DNA of 64,000 nucleotides from Megalonaias nervosa (Eukaryota > Mollusca > Bivalvia > Unionida > Unionidae). Positions 25,801 to 34,548 of this stretch are shown in pieces (within the stretch, counting starts at the first letter, position 1; the number at the start of each line of letters is the position of its first letter). Where the stretch lies: positions 1 to 64,000 of the forward strand of contig JAECUM010013002.1 in NCBI GenBank assembly GCA_016617855.1, written 5' to 3'. The translations under genes were made by a program, and so were the position numbers. The notes beneath the pieces are model-generated. The model was not told where the DNA came from, made no database searches, and worked only from the letters and a program-made list of their open reading frames with translations.

Positions 25801-27256
25801 GTTATTAAAATTCAACAATCGTTGGTAAGTAACAATGAAAAAACCACGGTCAAGAGGAACGACAGTCCGAGGGCATAATGCCTGGAAATAATGTTAACGG
25901 AATGCTGTAATTCAAACCCGTTTTTGTATGATCTTAATAAATCTTCGCAATCCAGTTGACAACTTTCTATGTTATTTTGTAACCCAGGGTTACATGCGAT
26001 ATAATTTCCTCCATTTTCTGTACTATGCATAAACCAGCTTAACCAACCATTGCAAAGACAAGTAAACAGAGGTCGCATTGTTGATCCAGCATGATCGTTG
26101 ATATTGTATAAAATGAGCCAGTCAAACTTTCATTTCCAATCTGGGGCAGTTATTTATTAATAAGTATTGATGTGACGGAGATTGTCACATTGTGTGGTTG
26201 ATAACATATTTATCTTCATGAGTATTCATATAAAAAGAGGAAATCGTTTTGTAGGAAGCCACATGTTTTAAATAAGTATAGCATTTGTTTACATGGCTTG
26301 CGAAAATGCTCAATTTGAAACTGACAGTCTTGGTTGATATGTTATAAACCTTACTATTCTTACGTTACAGAAATGACTACATGTAAAATGAATATGACAG
26401 CTGTTTGTTGCGGCCTCATAAATAAATTTGGTTAAAACTTTAATAATCACCACTGAAGCTATCTTTCGGGAACCAAAACGTTAATAAATAGAAAGACATC
26501 CTGATGGATAGACATGATTTCACAGAACAGCATCCTCATAAGAAACAAGCTCAGGGTTCAAGAAAAAAGTTTGCAAACACTCATCCGTGGAATAAGTGAG
26601 CTGCAACCGTTCCTCGTTCCTGCTCCTTTTGTACCCAACATGACACACTGATCCAATGCGCTTCTTATGATCTTATTAGTCAGTCACAGCCTCCCAATAC
26701 AAGTCTGATACTAAAATGCTTAGAACAAATTTAAATAATCTTCGTAGTGAAGACATATCTGAAACATGATTCGTTTACACAAATATATGAGACAAGGGTC
26801 GTAACTCGAGAAGTTGCAGATGTAAGCTATCTCCGTAATTTGGTAGTATTTAGTTGAAGACAATAGATATTAACTAAAATATAAAAGTAGGCATCAAATA
26901 TTTACTTCCTAACTTTGGTACTTTTACAGATTATTGAAATTGGCGGTCTCCCAGAAGATGTTGATGATATATGGGAAGTAACAGGGGCGCGACCAGAGAC
27001 CATGTTTACCTGGGATGTACAGTGCAATGACAATCTCGAGTGGTGTTGGAGACACAAGCCTAGACGTCGATTTGACAGGCTGTATATCCGCCACAGCAAA
27101 CCTAAGGCGACTGTGAAACCAGTGTGTTTTGAACTGGTTGGTCAAGAGAGACTGCGATCTTGCCAGAAATTTCCAAGTGATCACTGGGGATTGCTAAGTC
27201 ATTTTAATGTGCTATCTAGAATGCTGCAGGCCAGTGTGAATGTGAACTACAATTAG
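3594..27256 (+). CDS. TDP2: tyrosyl-DNA phosphodiesterase 2-like gene (six exons seen, 5' part not identified)
   Basis: The exons 3594-3718, 4744-4869, 8752-8871, 20040-20250, 22727-22897 and 26930-27256 each have GT/AG borders and join in one reading frame ending in TAG at 27254. The product matches the endonuclease/exonuclease/phosphatase fold of TDP2, which removes tyrosine-linked topoisomerase II adducts from DNA 5' ends in the nucleus. Four catalytic positions of the family are visible: Asn in SWNIDG, Glu in LLQEV, Asp in GGDLSLRD and His in SDHWGLL. The usual DTNLRD motif reads DLSLRD here, so the Asn next to the catalytic Asp is Ser. An N-terminal UBA-type part, usual for animal TDP2, must lie in earlier exons that I could not find. 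The second intron with its minisatellite, and the third intron of about 11 kb holding a Polinton relic, are unusually rich in foreign DNA. Confidence 0.85.
4744..4869 (+). CDS. TDP2: TDP2-like exon (linker)
   Basis: A 126-nt exon with acceptor TTAG at 4740-4743 and donor GTAAGT at 4870. It encodes an acidic stretch ending in KEVCDIIN. The last bases AA join to C of the exon at 8752 to give Asn, so phase is kept. The exon end and its donor are the source-like unit of a minisatellite that follows directly in the intron. Confidence 0.72.
4850..5246 (+). repeat. minisatellite repeating an exon end and splice donor
   Basis: About six imperfect copies of a 55-75 bp unit, consensus like AGTCTGTGACACAAATAACA then CGTAAGTTGAATGTGGTAAA and an AT-rich tail. 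The first copy overlaps the real exon end and donor at 4850-4875. Later copies keep GTAAGT or GTAAGC-like donors at about 5045, 5153 and 5211. Confidence 0.8.
5247..7486. other. intron sequence, nothing specific
   Basis: Part of the intron between exons 4744-4869 and 8752-8871. A short GGA run near 5268 and an ATT run near 5789-5806 are the only features seen. A minus-strand open stretch at 6401-6601 has no recognisable motif. Confidence 0.5.
7487..7740 (+). mobile_element. tRNA-derived SINE
   Basis: The head carries RNA polymerase III promoter boxes of a tRNA: box A GGCGTAGTGGTCTAAGGCGC near 7501-7520 and box B GTTCGAGTCCC near 7562-7572. A tRNA-unrelated body follows (to about 7740) with a conserved-looking segment around 7590-7720. 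It lies in an intron of the TDP2-like gene. The tRNA part lacks a credible full cloverleaf ending, so a functional tRNA gene is unlikely. Confidence 0.75.
7741..8751. other. intron sequence, nothing recognised
   Basis: AT-rich intron running up to the acceptor TTGCAG at 8746-8751. No gene or repeat I can support. Confidence 0.5.
8752..8871 (+). CDS. TDP2: TDP2-like exon, start of catalytic domain
   Basis: A 120-nt exon (acceptor TTGCAG, donor GTAAGC at 8872). It encodes KIRVMSWNIDGRH, matching the first strand of the exonuclease-endonuclease-phosphatase fold; the Asn in SWNIDG is the family's metal-site/catalytic Asn. It ends in QGVCDTIR and splits an Ile codon (AT) that is completed by A at 20040. 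Confidence 0.88.
8872..9487. other. intron sequence
   Basis: No supported feature before the minisatellite. Confidence 0.4.
9488..9805 (+). repeat. minisatellite, about 34-bp unit
   Basis: About nine imperfect tandem copies of a unit like ACAGAGGTCATTATAATACA followed by TACCACAAT. Copies vary at single bases and one is interrupted near 9685. Confidence 0.8.
9806..11311. other. intron sequence, nothing recognised
   Basis: Long AT-rich intron section. An open stretch at 10667-10942 shows no family motif and is probably chance. Confidence 0.45.
11312..11470 (-). repeat. left arm of a degenerate inverted repeat flanking a Polinton relic
   Basis: The reverse complement aligns with 17455-17600 over about 130 bp at roughly 70-75% identity by eye; the best block is GATTATATCAGATATGGAA in both. 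The two arms face opposite ways and enclose 11.9-16.4 kb. They could be decayed TIRs or two copies of another repeat. Confidence 0.6.
11960..12480 (-). pseudogene. uncharacterised coding scraps of the Polinton relic
   Basis: The minus strand reads coherently in short frames. One, about 12450-12238, has a beta-rich composition (for example FPLDYVSLTLTQPRGVKVAT) and ends in TAA. Another, about 12075-11955, reads as a charged helix (AMLDAQYYTREKLIEVEQQ). No family could be named; position beside the penton fragment suggests virion-gene debris. Confidence 0.35.
12970..13345 (-). pseudogene. penton-type minor capsid protein fragment (relic)
   Basis: The minus-strand translation around 13290-13110 shows TGKEPNIFIRTNK and, further on, SLKAVLGWHED. 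These align with TGKESKIAITAYE and SIRSVLGWPEV of the penton gene at 38566-40034. A second frame, 13053-12970, reads NILRITTTTEVNL, like VNITTTIAVSL near the start of that gene's C-terminal part. Frame changes and stops separate the pieces, and the part that should follow to the left is not recognisable. Confidence 0.72.
13930..14430 (-). pseudogene. unknown helical protein of the Polinton relic
   Basis: A frame open from about 14430 to 14078 begins with a hydrophobic segment (ALVHFMYIITTASDVL) and continues as a charged helical region (RDGRETVKDTFASRQAKWED). A second coherent piece, 14043-13930, ends in LGNKMIKEDVV and a stop. It may be a membrane-anchored small protein like that at 38048-38530, but sequence similarity is not clear. 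Its 5' end overlaps the integrase fragment, so a deletion joint probably lies near 14390-14430. Confidence 0.4.
14386..14585 (+). pseudogene. RVE-type Polinton integrase fragment (relic)
   Basis: The + strand reads PRLLQVDPGKEF (about 14389-14424) and, after a frameshift, IHRDQAIVERFERTLAARLF (about 14490-14550). These correspond to the second catalytic Asp and the catalytic Glu regions of the integrase at 46721-47699, which reads LLQVDPGKEFLG and IHRDQAIVERFNRTLAERLF. The N-terminal half and the C-terminal domain are missing. It is the clearest proof that a second Polinton entered this locus. Confidence 0.85.
15262..15543 (-). pseudogene. short Cys-motif protein, Polinton relic region
   Basis: A 93-residue frame starting at an ATG preceded by AT-rich sequence. 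The N-terminus reads MSRNQPCRLCGSVSEYF, with a CxxC pair that could be half of a zinc knuckle; the rest is helical without a known motif. It lies in the relic and shares its strand. Whether it was ever a full gene is unclear. Confidence 0.35.
15764..15995 (-). pseudogene. uncharacterised coding scrap, Polinton relic region
   Basis: About 76 codons open on the minus strand with aromatic-rich sequence (FEFIWNNNDVIFYKFIDLF). No family recognised. The open length and strand fit with neighbouring relic genes, but chance cannot be excluded. Confidence 0.3.
16028..16407 (-). pseudogene. broken small gene with AT-rich initiator, Polinton relic region
   Basis: The frame starts at ATG 16407, directly after TATATATTATA, the same kind of context as starts in element 1. 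It reads MAKTSPIDAYSILKGFM, then stops and a frame change, then a coherent acidic C-terminus (IVQKNFKLLTSVGELGDIEY) ending in TAG near 16028. Length and start resemble the unknown 140-residue gene at 41370-41792, with only weak sequence similarity. Confidence 0.42.
16821..16883. repeat. (CA)n microsatellite
   Basis: About 63 bp of CA repeats with a few interruptions. Confidence 0.95.
17293..18155 (+). repeat. three scattered copies of a 45-bp repeat with CCACG/CGTGG ends
   Basis: Copies near 17293-17336, 18018-18060 and 18096-18150 share CCACGCGAGCATTGATGCAA and end in a CGTGG-like box. The ends are inverted to one another, so each copy can fold. The right arm of the large inverted repeat lies between copies 1 and 2. 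Confidence 0.55.
17455..17600 (+). repeat. right arm of the degenerate inverted repeat
   Basis: Partner of 11312-11470, in opposite orientation. See that entry for the alignment. Confidence 0.6.
17601..20039. other. intron sequence, nothing recognised
   Basis: Apart from two copies of the 45-bp repeat (18018-18150) no feature is supported. The stretch ends at the acceptor TTCAG (20035-20039). Confidence 0.45.
20040..20250 (+). CDS. TDP2: TDP2-like exon, catalytic domain
   Basis: A 211-nt exon encoding EKPHVVLLQEVVTEAQKIL and onward to GMGRNLLYVK. LLQEV carries the metal-binding Glu of the family. The donor is GTTTGT at 20251, a weaker consensus than the other introns. Phase is complete at the end and joins the exon at 22727 cleanly. 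Confidence 0.88.
20251..21334. other. intron sequence, nothing recognised
   Basis: No feature supported. Confidence 0.4.
21335..21550 (-). pseudogene. LINE reverse transcriptase fragment
   Basis: The minus strand reads KSTGLDGISAQFVHTGPDHI and continues with ITVSVITNAVKTSF, ending ESANVMHI. This fits the early RT region of CR1/Jockey-like LINEs, which have K-S/A-x-G-x-D-G-I followed by a helix and a P-x-x-W/M-K-x-A-x-V box. Only about 70 residues are present, with no flanking RT domains, so it is a dead insertion in an intron. Confidence 0.72.
21551..22726. other. intron sequence, nothing recognised
   Basis: AT-rich, ending in a strong pyrimidine tract and CCACAG acceptor (22721-22726). Confidence 0.45.
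22727..22897 (+). CDS. TDP2: TDP2-like exon, catalytic domain
   Basis: A 171-nt, phase 0-0 exon encoding FDILNSHLEST (the His-containing strand typical of the family) and TVIFGGDLSLRDYE. The Asp of GGD is the catalytic position. The neighbouring Asn of the usual GDTNLRD motif is replaced by Ser. Donor GTAAAC at 22898. Confidence 0.9.
22898..26929. other. intron sequence, nothing recognised
   Basis: About 4 kb of AT-rich intron. Open stretches such as 23984-24346 (-) show no family motif. It ends at the acceptor TTTTACAG (26922-26929). Confidence 0.45.
26930..27256 (+). CDS. TDP2: TDP2-like terminal exon
   Basis: Encodes DDIWEVTGARPETMFTWDVQ, RRRFDRLYIR and FPSDHWGLLSHF before the TAG at 27254. 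FDRL and SDHWGLL are the conserved closing motifs of the phosphodiesterase domain; the His of SDHWG is catalytic. A further 11 codons follow the domain, which is close to the usual end of TDP2. Confidence 0.92.
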   Translation: MIEIGGLPEDVDDIWEVTGARPETMFTWDVQCNDNLEWCWRHKPRRRFDRLYIRHSKPKATVKPVCFELVGQERLRSCQKFPSDHWGLLSHFNVLSRMLQASVNVNYN

Positions 27257-28674
27257 GACATTCTGAAATGGCATTAAAAGTCAGTTTAGCATACAGAGTA
27301 TTTACAATGAAATACTATTAATATCTGCTGTAGCTAAACTACACACCTGTCATTCCTATCGCAATGTTTTTAAAAACTTTGTCAAGAAATTGCAGCCCCC
27401 CCCCTTGCCTTAACACTAAACAGAGCTTCTTAAGTCCAAATAATGTGAAGATTTCAGAGTTGTTAATGGAATGTACTGTCCCATATTCTGGACATGTCAT
27501 AAATCAGACAGTTCACTCCACCTTCACATATTTTAGCATATATAATGTATGAGCAAGCTTCCAAAATTATTACAAGGCAAGAAAATAAACTGTTCATAGA
27601 GCATTCAAGCTATTTTAATGTACAATAATTTGCACTATACTATTGAGGTATTGCTAGAATTTGGTAGGTTCTGTTGGGTTTAAAAATAAATCTGTACTGG
27701 AAAGTTTTGATTTTCTTACAGCAATATTGAAGACAATGAATGTAGTTTAGTAAAAGATATAATTTGTAATGCAGGTTCAGTGAGAACTCTAAAATGTATG
27801 ATAACAACCCAAAAGAAACCAGACATGAAAACATCATCATTTATTCAGTTAGTTACATCACAAATAACTTAAGCCTCTTGGAAACTTGAACTTAAACTGA
27901 TTAACAGAATCACCGTAACTTACCACTTTATGAAATAAGTTCAGCAGATGATAATATCACTATCTAAATTACATCAATTTTTTAAAACAAAACAGCACTG
28001 ACTAGTATTGAATGTTCTTAAGCGTGTAAACACAAATTTGCATGAATGCTTATGTTATCTCATATTGTTTGATTGGAAACCTTTGAAATGTTGCAAAGAT
28101 CGATCTTTTTACATTCAAATGATTGTCCGGCACAATTGTACAGTTAATTTGTCCTTTTGAAAATAACAAATATACTTTCTGAAGTTGATTTTTTTAAAGT
28201 GTTCGTGTAGTGTCTTCAAACCAAGGAAAACTGGTAATGGGTGATACCTCTTTTTAAAATATTTCAGTCATGATGAATCAAGACATCTCTTTATCCTTAT
28301 ACCAACTTGAACAGTCCTTTGATACATACATATACTTCACTGCCCACAATTTAAATCCTTTATTAAGCTTTTTGAAGGAATTTGATTTAGAAACAAGTTA
28401 TCATGTAGGAACCACTTTAATTCCTTTATGTCATTGTAATTTGTATCTTGATTTTTCTAATTGCAATAACGTACTTGTGTTCCCTAATAACAAACCATCC
28501 ACAAAATCGGTTTGGTAATGGTGATGCAGCTGCAATAAAGTTCTTTTGCAACAAACTTCGGTGGAATACATTTCGTCACCTGCTCTGCCTTGACATAATC
28601 TGAAAAGCTTCTAAAGTTACTTGAGCAAAAATGTAAATCACTGTGATCTGCCACCAAATATGGCTATTGCTATT
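27257..28674. other. 3' flank of the TDP2-like gene
   Basis: A possible polyadenylation signal AATAAA lies at 27584-27589, about 330 bases after the stop. No other gene is supported. Confidence 0.4.
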
Positions 28675-28722
28675 AATATATATATATATATATATATATG
28701 TTATGTTGTATACAAGGCGTTG

Positions 28723-28781
<59 letters not shown>

Positions 28782-28788
28782 TATATAT
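28675..28788. repeat. (AT)n microsatellite, two blocks
   Basis: AT runs at 28675-28699 and 28722-28788 separated by 22 bases. Confidence 0.95.
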
Positions 28789-29625
28789 CAACAGCTTTTT
28801 CAAACAATGACTGGAAAGGTTTTGAAATAATTAGATATAATACTTGAATGTCTTTGAAATCTGTACCCATGAGAACAATTTGCCACCAAATTAGGCTTGT
28901 ATAAGTAAAAGTAGAGAAAACATAAAATGACCTCAGAAACAACTTAACAGACTTTGACGAATTTGACAATACCTTCTCACAGAATGGAATCTCAGATTTG
29001 TATATTTAGATGCAAGTCTTCCCTAAAATACCGACATTGTTGCAAATTGTAAATGAAAAACTTAAAATGATATTTCCCTCAAACACCACTGAACAGAATG
29101 TGACCAAATTCGACAGAAAGTACATACCATCACGGCCTCCTAATTGTTTTATCTGCAGATAAAGTATTTTCATTGTTACTTAAACAATTACATTACAGCA
29201 TTTGGATGTTAGGCATATACCAACCAAATGAATGAATGGTTTTAGTCCTATCTAGATACATAGCTAATGGCAGGTAAACACTATTTGTCCCATACTGAAA
29301 GGCCCTGATGCCAATGGATTTTCTGTCAGATGTCATGATGCTGTTGTTCTAAGTTTGTCCTCATGTTGTTGACCATTTGTAAAGAAGATTTTAAAGGATT
29401 TTCTTTGTTAAGTAATGGCACCATTATTTAAAGGTGTATCATCAATATCTACATAGACTTTCAAAAACTAAACTACTAGGTGCTTTATGTTAAATTTGGT
29501 CCACTTTGTGTTTATGAAATGTCATTAAATGTTGTTTTTATTTTCTTAAATTATCAGAATCATTAGTGAAAGCCTGAATGTTCTTCATGGCCAGATATTC
29601 TTTGCCAAATTTGAATTAAAATGAT
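28789..29625. other. noncoding, nothing recognised
   Basis: No feature supported. Confidence 0.4.
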
Positions 29626-29713
29626 TGAGAGGTTTTTATGAGAACTTAAAAATAGATAATGTTTATGGATGATATTTATGAGAACTTAAAAATAGATAAT
29701 GTTTATGGATGAT
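29626..29713 (+). repeat. exact 40-bp tandem duplication
   Basis: TTTATGAGAACTTAAAAATA followed by GATAATGTTTATGGATGATA occurs twice in a row, essentially identical, so the duplication is recent. Confidence 0.9.
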
Positions 29714-29833
29714 ACATACACAAAAGAGCCATACCATAAGCTCACTTGATATTATTATCTAAACATTGAAAATACTACGAGGCATATCCTCGAAAACATG
29801 CTGAAAAGAGTGACCAAGTATCATAATTGCATG

Positions 29834-30060
29834 AAAGCCTTCAGGTTCTAAAATCCTGTTCGACACAATTTAACCAAATCTGACAGAAAAGCATCGTAGC
29901 TTGAAGGCCTTTCAGGTTCTAAAATCTTGTTCAACACAATTTTACCATATCTGACAAAAGAAGCATCCTGGCATGAAGGCCCTTCAGGTTCTAAAATCCT
30001 GTTTGACAGAATTTTACCAAATTTGACAGAAAGCATCCTAGGTTGAAGGCCTTTCAATTG
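29834..30060 (+). repeat. tandem repeat, 55-60 bp unit
   Basis: About four copies of a unit containing GAAGGCCTTTCAGGTTCTAA and a TTTACCAAATCTGACAGAAA part. Confidence 0.85.
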
Positions 30061-30063
30061 TAC

Positions 30064-31360
30064 TCAATGATGCCAATCCAGTATTTAGTAAGGCCATTGT
30101 TATTACAATAAAATGGTGCTTATGAAGTACACAAGATAACAATTGTTATTACAACTGAACGCTGTTTATAGCCATTTTTATACAAATGAATGATGCTCAT
30201 ACAATATCTAGTCTCGGCATATTATTATAAGTCTCTTATGCTAATTCAGTATTTTGTATAGGCATCTTTATTACATAGTGTAATGCTAATACAGTATTCA
30301 GTATGGTTATGTTTATTACTACAGTATGATGCTTACCCAGTCCAAACAAATTTATTTAGAATGATGCTAATCCATTATACGATATGGATATTTTTATTAC
30401 AATAGAATGATGCTAATCAGTATTCGTTATAACCACTTTTATTACAGAAATATGATGCTAATTCAGTACTCATTGTGGCTATTTTTATTACATTAGAATG
30501 AGGCTAATCCAGAATTCAGTATATAGATCTGTATTGCAATTCAATAATGATAATCTAGTATTCATTATAGCCATTGTTATTACAAAATGATGTCAATCAT
30601 GACTTTGGTGTAGCCATTTTTATAACAACAGAATGACGCCACTCCAGTATTCAGTATAGCAACTCTTATAACAACAGAATGATGCTAATACAATATTCAG
30701 TATATCCATTTTTTATTAGAAAAGGATGATATTAATTCAGTATTCAGTACAGTCATGTTATTACAATAGAATGATCATAATCCAATAATGAGTATAGCTA
30801 TTTTGTACAATAGAATGATGCTTCTACTGAAATCATTAACAAATAAATTAGATTATAATGATGTTAATCCACTGTTCAGTATAGTCATTTATCTTACAAT
30901 AGAATGATGCCAATCCAGTATTCATTAGCCATATTTATTATATTATAATGATGCTAATATAGTATTCAGTATAACTTTTTTTGTTACCATAGAATGGTGC
31001 TAATCCAGATTTCATTATTACCATTTTTATTATAACTGAATGACGCCAATCAAGTATTCATTACCTATTGTTGTTACATTATAATGGCACCAATCCAGTA
31101 CTTAGTATTGCCAATTTTTATTACAATAAAATGCTGCTAATCAAGTTTTCAGTATAGTCATAGTTTTACAATAAAATGATGATATTCTAATATTCAATAT
31201 AACCATTTTTACTAAAATATATAACCTTGACATAACTTCAAAGGATGCAAGTATTCAGTATAGATGATACGTGTCTTACAATAAAAAACATCAACCTAAC
31301 TTCAAATGATGCTAATTAAACAATCAATATTGCAATTTTATTACAATAAAAAACCTTGAC
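30064..31360 (+). repeat. long tandem repeat, about 55-60 bp unit, over 20 copies
   Basis: Repeats of ATGATGCTAATCCAGTATTC then AGTATAGCCATTTTTATTAC and an AATAGA tail, diverged and sometimes truncated, fill about 1.3 kb. Confidence 0.9.
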
Positions 31361-31792
31361 ATAACTTCTCAAACACTGGTCAATAGAAGTTGAAAGAATT
31401 TTATCCAAAGTATCCTGATATAAGAAATGATGACGATCTGCCATCAAATATGGCTGTATAATTAAACATGCATACTGAAAAGTCCCATCTCGTGACCTTT
31501 TCGCCTCTAGTGACCTTGAACTCTGAGCTACGACTTGACCGTTGTATGATAATGTGTGGGCCTGTGCAAATGTTCATCAGCTAATCTGTAAGGTTTAAAA
31601 AGAGACAACTTAACTTGCGTTATTTCATGTCGTGAACTGGACCTTGTGAATGGAAAAATGTTGACGAATGCTGGAGACAGCATTAAAGTCATGGTTCCCC
31701 GCACTGTTGGAAGCAAAATTTTCAAGACAATTCCCAAGCTTTTTACTGAATGACTAAATGGCCATTAAAATTATATTATATAAAATTATAAA

Positions 31793-32065
31793 TCGGGCTT
31801 ACAGAGTGATTCATAAGTATGCAATGCACACAAATCAAATCGGGCTCACAGAATGATTTGTATCTATGCAGTGCACACAGATCAAATAAGGGCTTACAGA
31901 ATGATTCATATGTATGTTGTGCACACTGATCAAACCAGGCTTACAGAATTATTCATATGCATGTAGTGCCCACAGATCAAAACAGGCTTACAGAGTGATT
32001 CATATGTATGCATAGCACACAGATCAAATCTGGTTTACATAATGATTCATATCTATGCAATGAAA
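31793..32065 (+). repeat. tandem repeat, about 46-48 bp unit
   Basis: About six copies of a unit like GGCTTACAGAATGATTCATA then TGTATGCAGTGCACACAGAT and CAAA. Confidence 0.9.
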
Positions 32066-32632
32066 TAGTATTTAAATGACACAATGTTTCTTACTCTCTT
32101 TTTACCCGGTACTGTAGGTGTATATACATGTTTAGACGAATGGAGGACTGTGTCAATAAAGGATAAATTTGTCTCATCTCTTTACATTTATCTGAATTCA
32201 ACACAACTCATGTTCTCGATTGTGTATGCATTTGGACGACTACGAGGCGATTAATAGCTGACAGTGTTACTGAGGAAGACAACAATAGATTACTGGAAGA
32301 AGTTTAATTTAAATTTATGTTTCTTTGCTATACATCAAATTCAACACTCTCTGGAAATCATGTAGCTACAAGCCCCTCGTGCCCCGGACTTGAATGAGGA
32401 GAACTGTTTAACTCCACGAATCCGACTACAACGTTCCAACATGAAAGTATTCACATATGAGTCGTTCTTGGCCATTTTAGTCTCAACTATCACAATCAAA
32501 GAGATTCTGCTATCTACTTTTCGTAGGTAATAGGTACTTCCTTTACCCTGTAAAATACAATAAGAGCCTTAAATATCACAATCAAGGTGAATCTACTATT
32601 CTGTTTTGTCTACAACATTTTGTTATAGTATA
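32066..32632. other. noncoding, left flank of the Polinton
   Basis: No gene supported. Confidence 0.4.
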
Positions 32633-32640
32633 TGATGTAG
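32633..32640. repeat. target-site duplication, left
   Basis: TGATGTAG, repeated at 49087-49094. One or two bases may belong to the TIR; Polintons usually make 6-bp duplications. Confidence 0.75.
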
Positions 32641-32820
32641 CAGCAGGAAGGGTGAACCCTACAACTTTGTAGAGACCTTATTTTTGGACATTAAGGGTTC
32701 CTACGAAGGCTGAAAAAAAGTTTTTGCCTTAACAGTAAAAACTTCTCTAACTGACCAAATTTTTCCGATTTTTTCACGTGCTGGTCACTACGCGTATGTC
32801 GTTCACCCTTCCTGCTGCTA
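32638..32820 (+). repeat. left terminal inverted repeat
   Basis: About 183 bp matching the reverse complement of 48905-49087 with about four substitutions and one indel. The TIR itself starts with TAGCAGCAGGAAGGGTGAAC (32638-32657) and ends with the exact reverse complement (32801-32820). Confidence 0.95.
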
Positions 32821-32853
32821 TAAATTAAACAGCCATTATAGATATTATCAATA

Positions 32854-34023
32854 ATGTGTATTGGAGAACCACACTCAGCTAAATTAGCTCGAGAGCGACT
32901 AGAGGCAATTAAAAAATATCTACCTGTTCGTGATTCTGTTAAGCAACAACTACAATCGCGTCAGGAATCTCAAGTTGAATTTGAGGAGGATACAAAAAAA
33001 TTATTTAAACCTATCACTGAGACCACTAAAGGTATTCAACCTGTGTTAGAGAAAACCGCTGAAGCAACTGAAAAAATAGCAAGAAGAACAAAAAAGACAA
33101 AAGAAATTGTACTTGAACTTCCAGCCGAAATAGCTGCTGCGATGCCACTCCCGGAAATACCTGAAGATGCAGACCAGGCAGAAGATGCAGACCAAGCTCG
33201 TGCTGAAATAGGTGATATAAAGGAACATCTACCAGAACAAGAAGAAAGAGTTAACATAAATGACAAATTTATCGAAAATGCTATTACTTATATTAAAAAT
33301 ATTGAAGGTTCAGGAAATTTAGCTGTGATTGCTGTGAAAAATTTCAATAATCGAAAGCAATATTTAAAGCCTGAATATGCTGATAAACCTATAAGTCGTG
33401 ATAATTGGTACAAATGGGTATTTCGCATACACTATGATCTTGATCAGGCTAGAAATAATGATCCAAAATATATACAATATATCAATGCAATAGATAGTTA
33501 TATTTCCTTTATACAATTACCACCAGAACAACAACAACAAGTAATAAAACAACAACAATATCAACAACAATATCAACAACAACAATATCAACAACAACAA
33601 TATCAACAATAAAAAGCACCACCAAAACAAAAAGCACCACCAAAACCACTTGAGCAATCACTTCGTGATTATCCAGGATCACCAAAATCACGAATACCAA
33701 TTCTATCTCCAAAACCACAAACACAGCAACAACCAATCCAAACAAAAATTGAGGAAGAAGGAGAATATTGGCCGTCAGACAACTCTCCTGGCGCAACTGG
33801 AAGTGGTTTAGGGAGTGGTCTTATTACCTGTCCCAATAACGTTCTTGCTGACGTTAATCGACTAGAAATCCTCATTGGAGGAAAACGAGCTGGTAATAAT
33901 TCCCCAGAAATCATTAATGAAGCAGCTGATATTTGCAAACGATTATTTACAGGCGGTATCATGGATATTAATGTATATCGGTCTCTCATTAATGAAATCG
34001 CCGATGATTACCACAGTGATTAG
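32854..34023 (+). pseudogene. Gln-rich coiled-coil Polinton protein with one premature stop
   Basis: The first gene after the left TIR, starting at an ATG 33 bases inside it. The frame is open for 252 codons to TAA at 33610-33612, then stays open in the same frame for 136 codons to TAG at 34021. The stop sits in a run of CAA codons, so a single C-to-T change would explain it. Visible parts: a charged helical region (about residues 5-130), a compact region with WYKWVFRIHYDLDQARN (about 188-204), poly-Gln/Tyr, then after the stop a Lys/Pro-rich linker, a SGLGSG turn and a helical C-terminus. It may be a virion or scaffold protein; I cannot name a family. Confidence 0.6.
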
Positions 34024-34056
34024 ATACAATTAGTGATAAAGTCATTTAATAACAAA

Positions 34057-34419
34057 ATGATCGTGCATGGTACTCAACGTGGACCTACCATGGTCAGGGT
34101 AATAAACTCTCGATTACCAGTATACAAAACGACCTACGGAGATGGACTAGGTGATGTTGTTCAGGGTCTGTTTAGAAGAATAGCCCCAAAAGCAATACCG
34201 ATTGCAAAGCAACTAGGAATGAAAGCTATTGATGTTGTTCGTGAAAAAGGTATAAGCGCTGTTGGTAATATTGCTAGCAAAGCATTCTCAGCAATCAAAG
34301 ATAGACTATCACGATTAATACGCAGACCACAAGCGACCCGACCTCAACCTGTGAAATTGGCTAGCACTGAAGTGATGCCAGCAAGTGTAAGTAAAATAAT
34401 AAATCAAGCCGCTAATTAA
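34057..34419 (+). CDS. small basic amphipathic virion-type protein
   Basis: 120 residues from ATG 34057; the in-frame codon at 34033 is GTG, so the ATG is preferred. The centre reads GDGLGDVVQGLFRRIAPKAI and continues with alternating hydrophobic and basic residues, followed by an Arg/Pro-rich tail (IRRPQATRPQPVK). Polintons and adenoviruses encode small Gly/Ala/Lys-rich proteins of this sort that bind DNA or lyse membranes (pX- or pVI-like). The position just before the capsid gene fits. The exact family is inferred from composition only. Confidence 0.6.
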   Translation: MIVHGTQRGPTMVRVINSRLPVYKTTYGDGLGDVVQGLFRRIAPKAIPIAKQLGMKAIDVVREKGISAVGNIASKAFSAIKDRLSRLIRRPQATRPQPVKLASTEVMPASVSKIINQAAN

Positions 34420-34438
34420 AAACTAGCGGAGTTGGCTG

Positions 34439-34540
34439 ATGTCCCGATGTCGGAAAAGGAAAAAAAATATAACCGCTAGTCTGATAGCAGGAAGTGGTCT
34501 CACTTCCCGAAGTGGTCTTCGTGTTAGACGAAGACGATAA
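34439..34540 (+). CDS. 33-residue arginine/lysine-rich peptide (candidate core peptide)
   Basis: A short open frame between the basic protein and the capsid gene: starts MSRCRKRKKN, has a GSGLTSRSGL turn, and ends VRRRR before TAA. Eleven to thirteen residues are Arg or Lys. It resembles in size and charge the mu/pX core peptides of adenoviruses. It ends eight bases before the capsid ATG. No similarity search was possible, so this is a candidate gene. Confidence 0.5.
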   Translation: MSRCRKRKKNITASLIAGSGLTSRSGLRVRRRR

Positions 34541-34548
34541 TAATAAAG

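Noticed and set aside
28621..28969. Open frames on both strands with Tyr-Ile repeats
   Set aside because: They are translations of an AT microsatellite.
33509..33989. Minus-strand open frames over the Gln-rich gene
   Set aside because: Shadows of CAA/CCA repeats on the coding strand.
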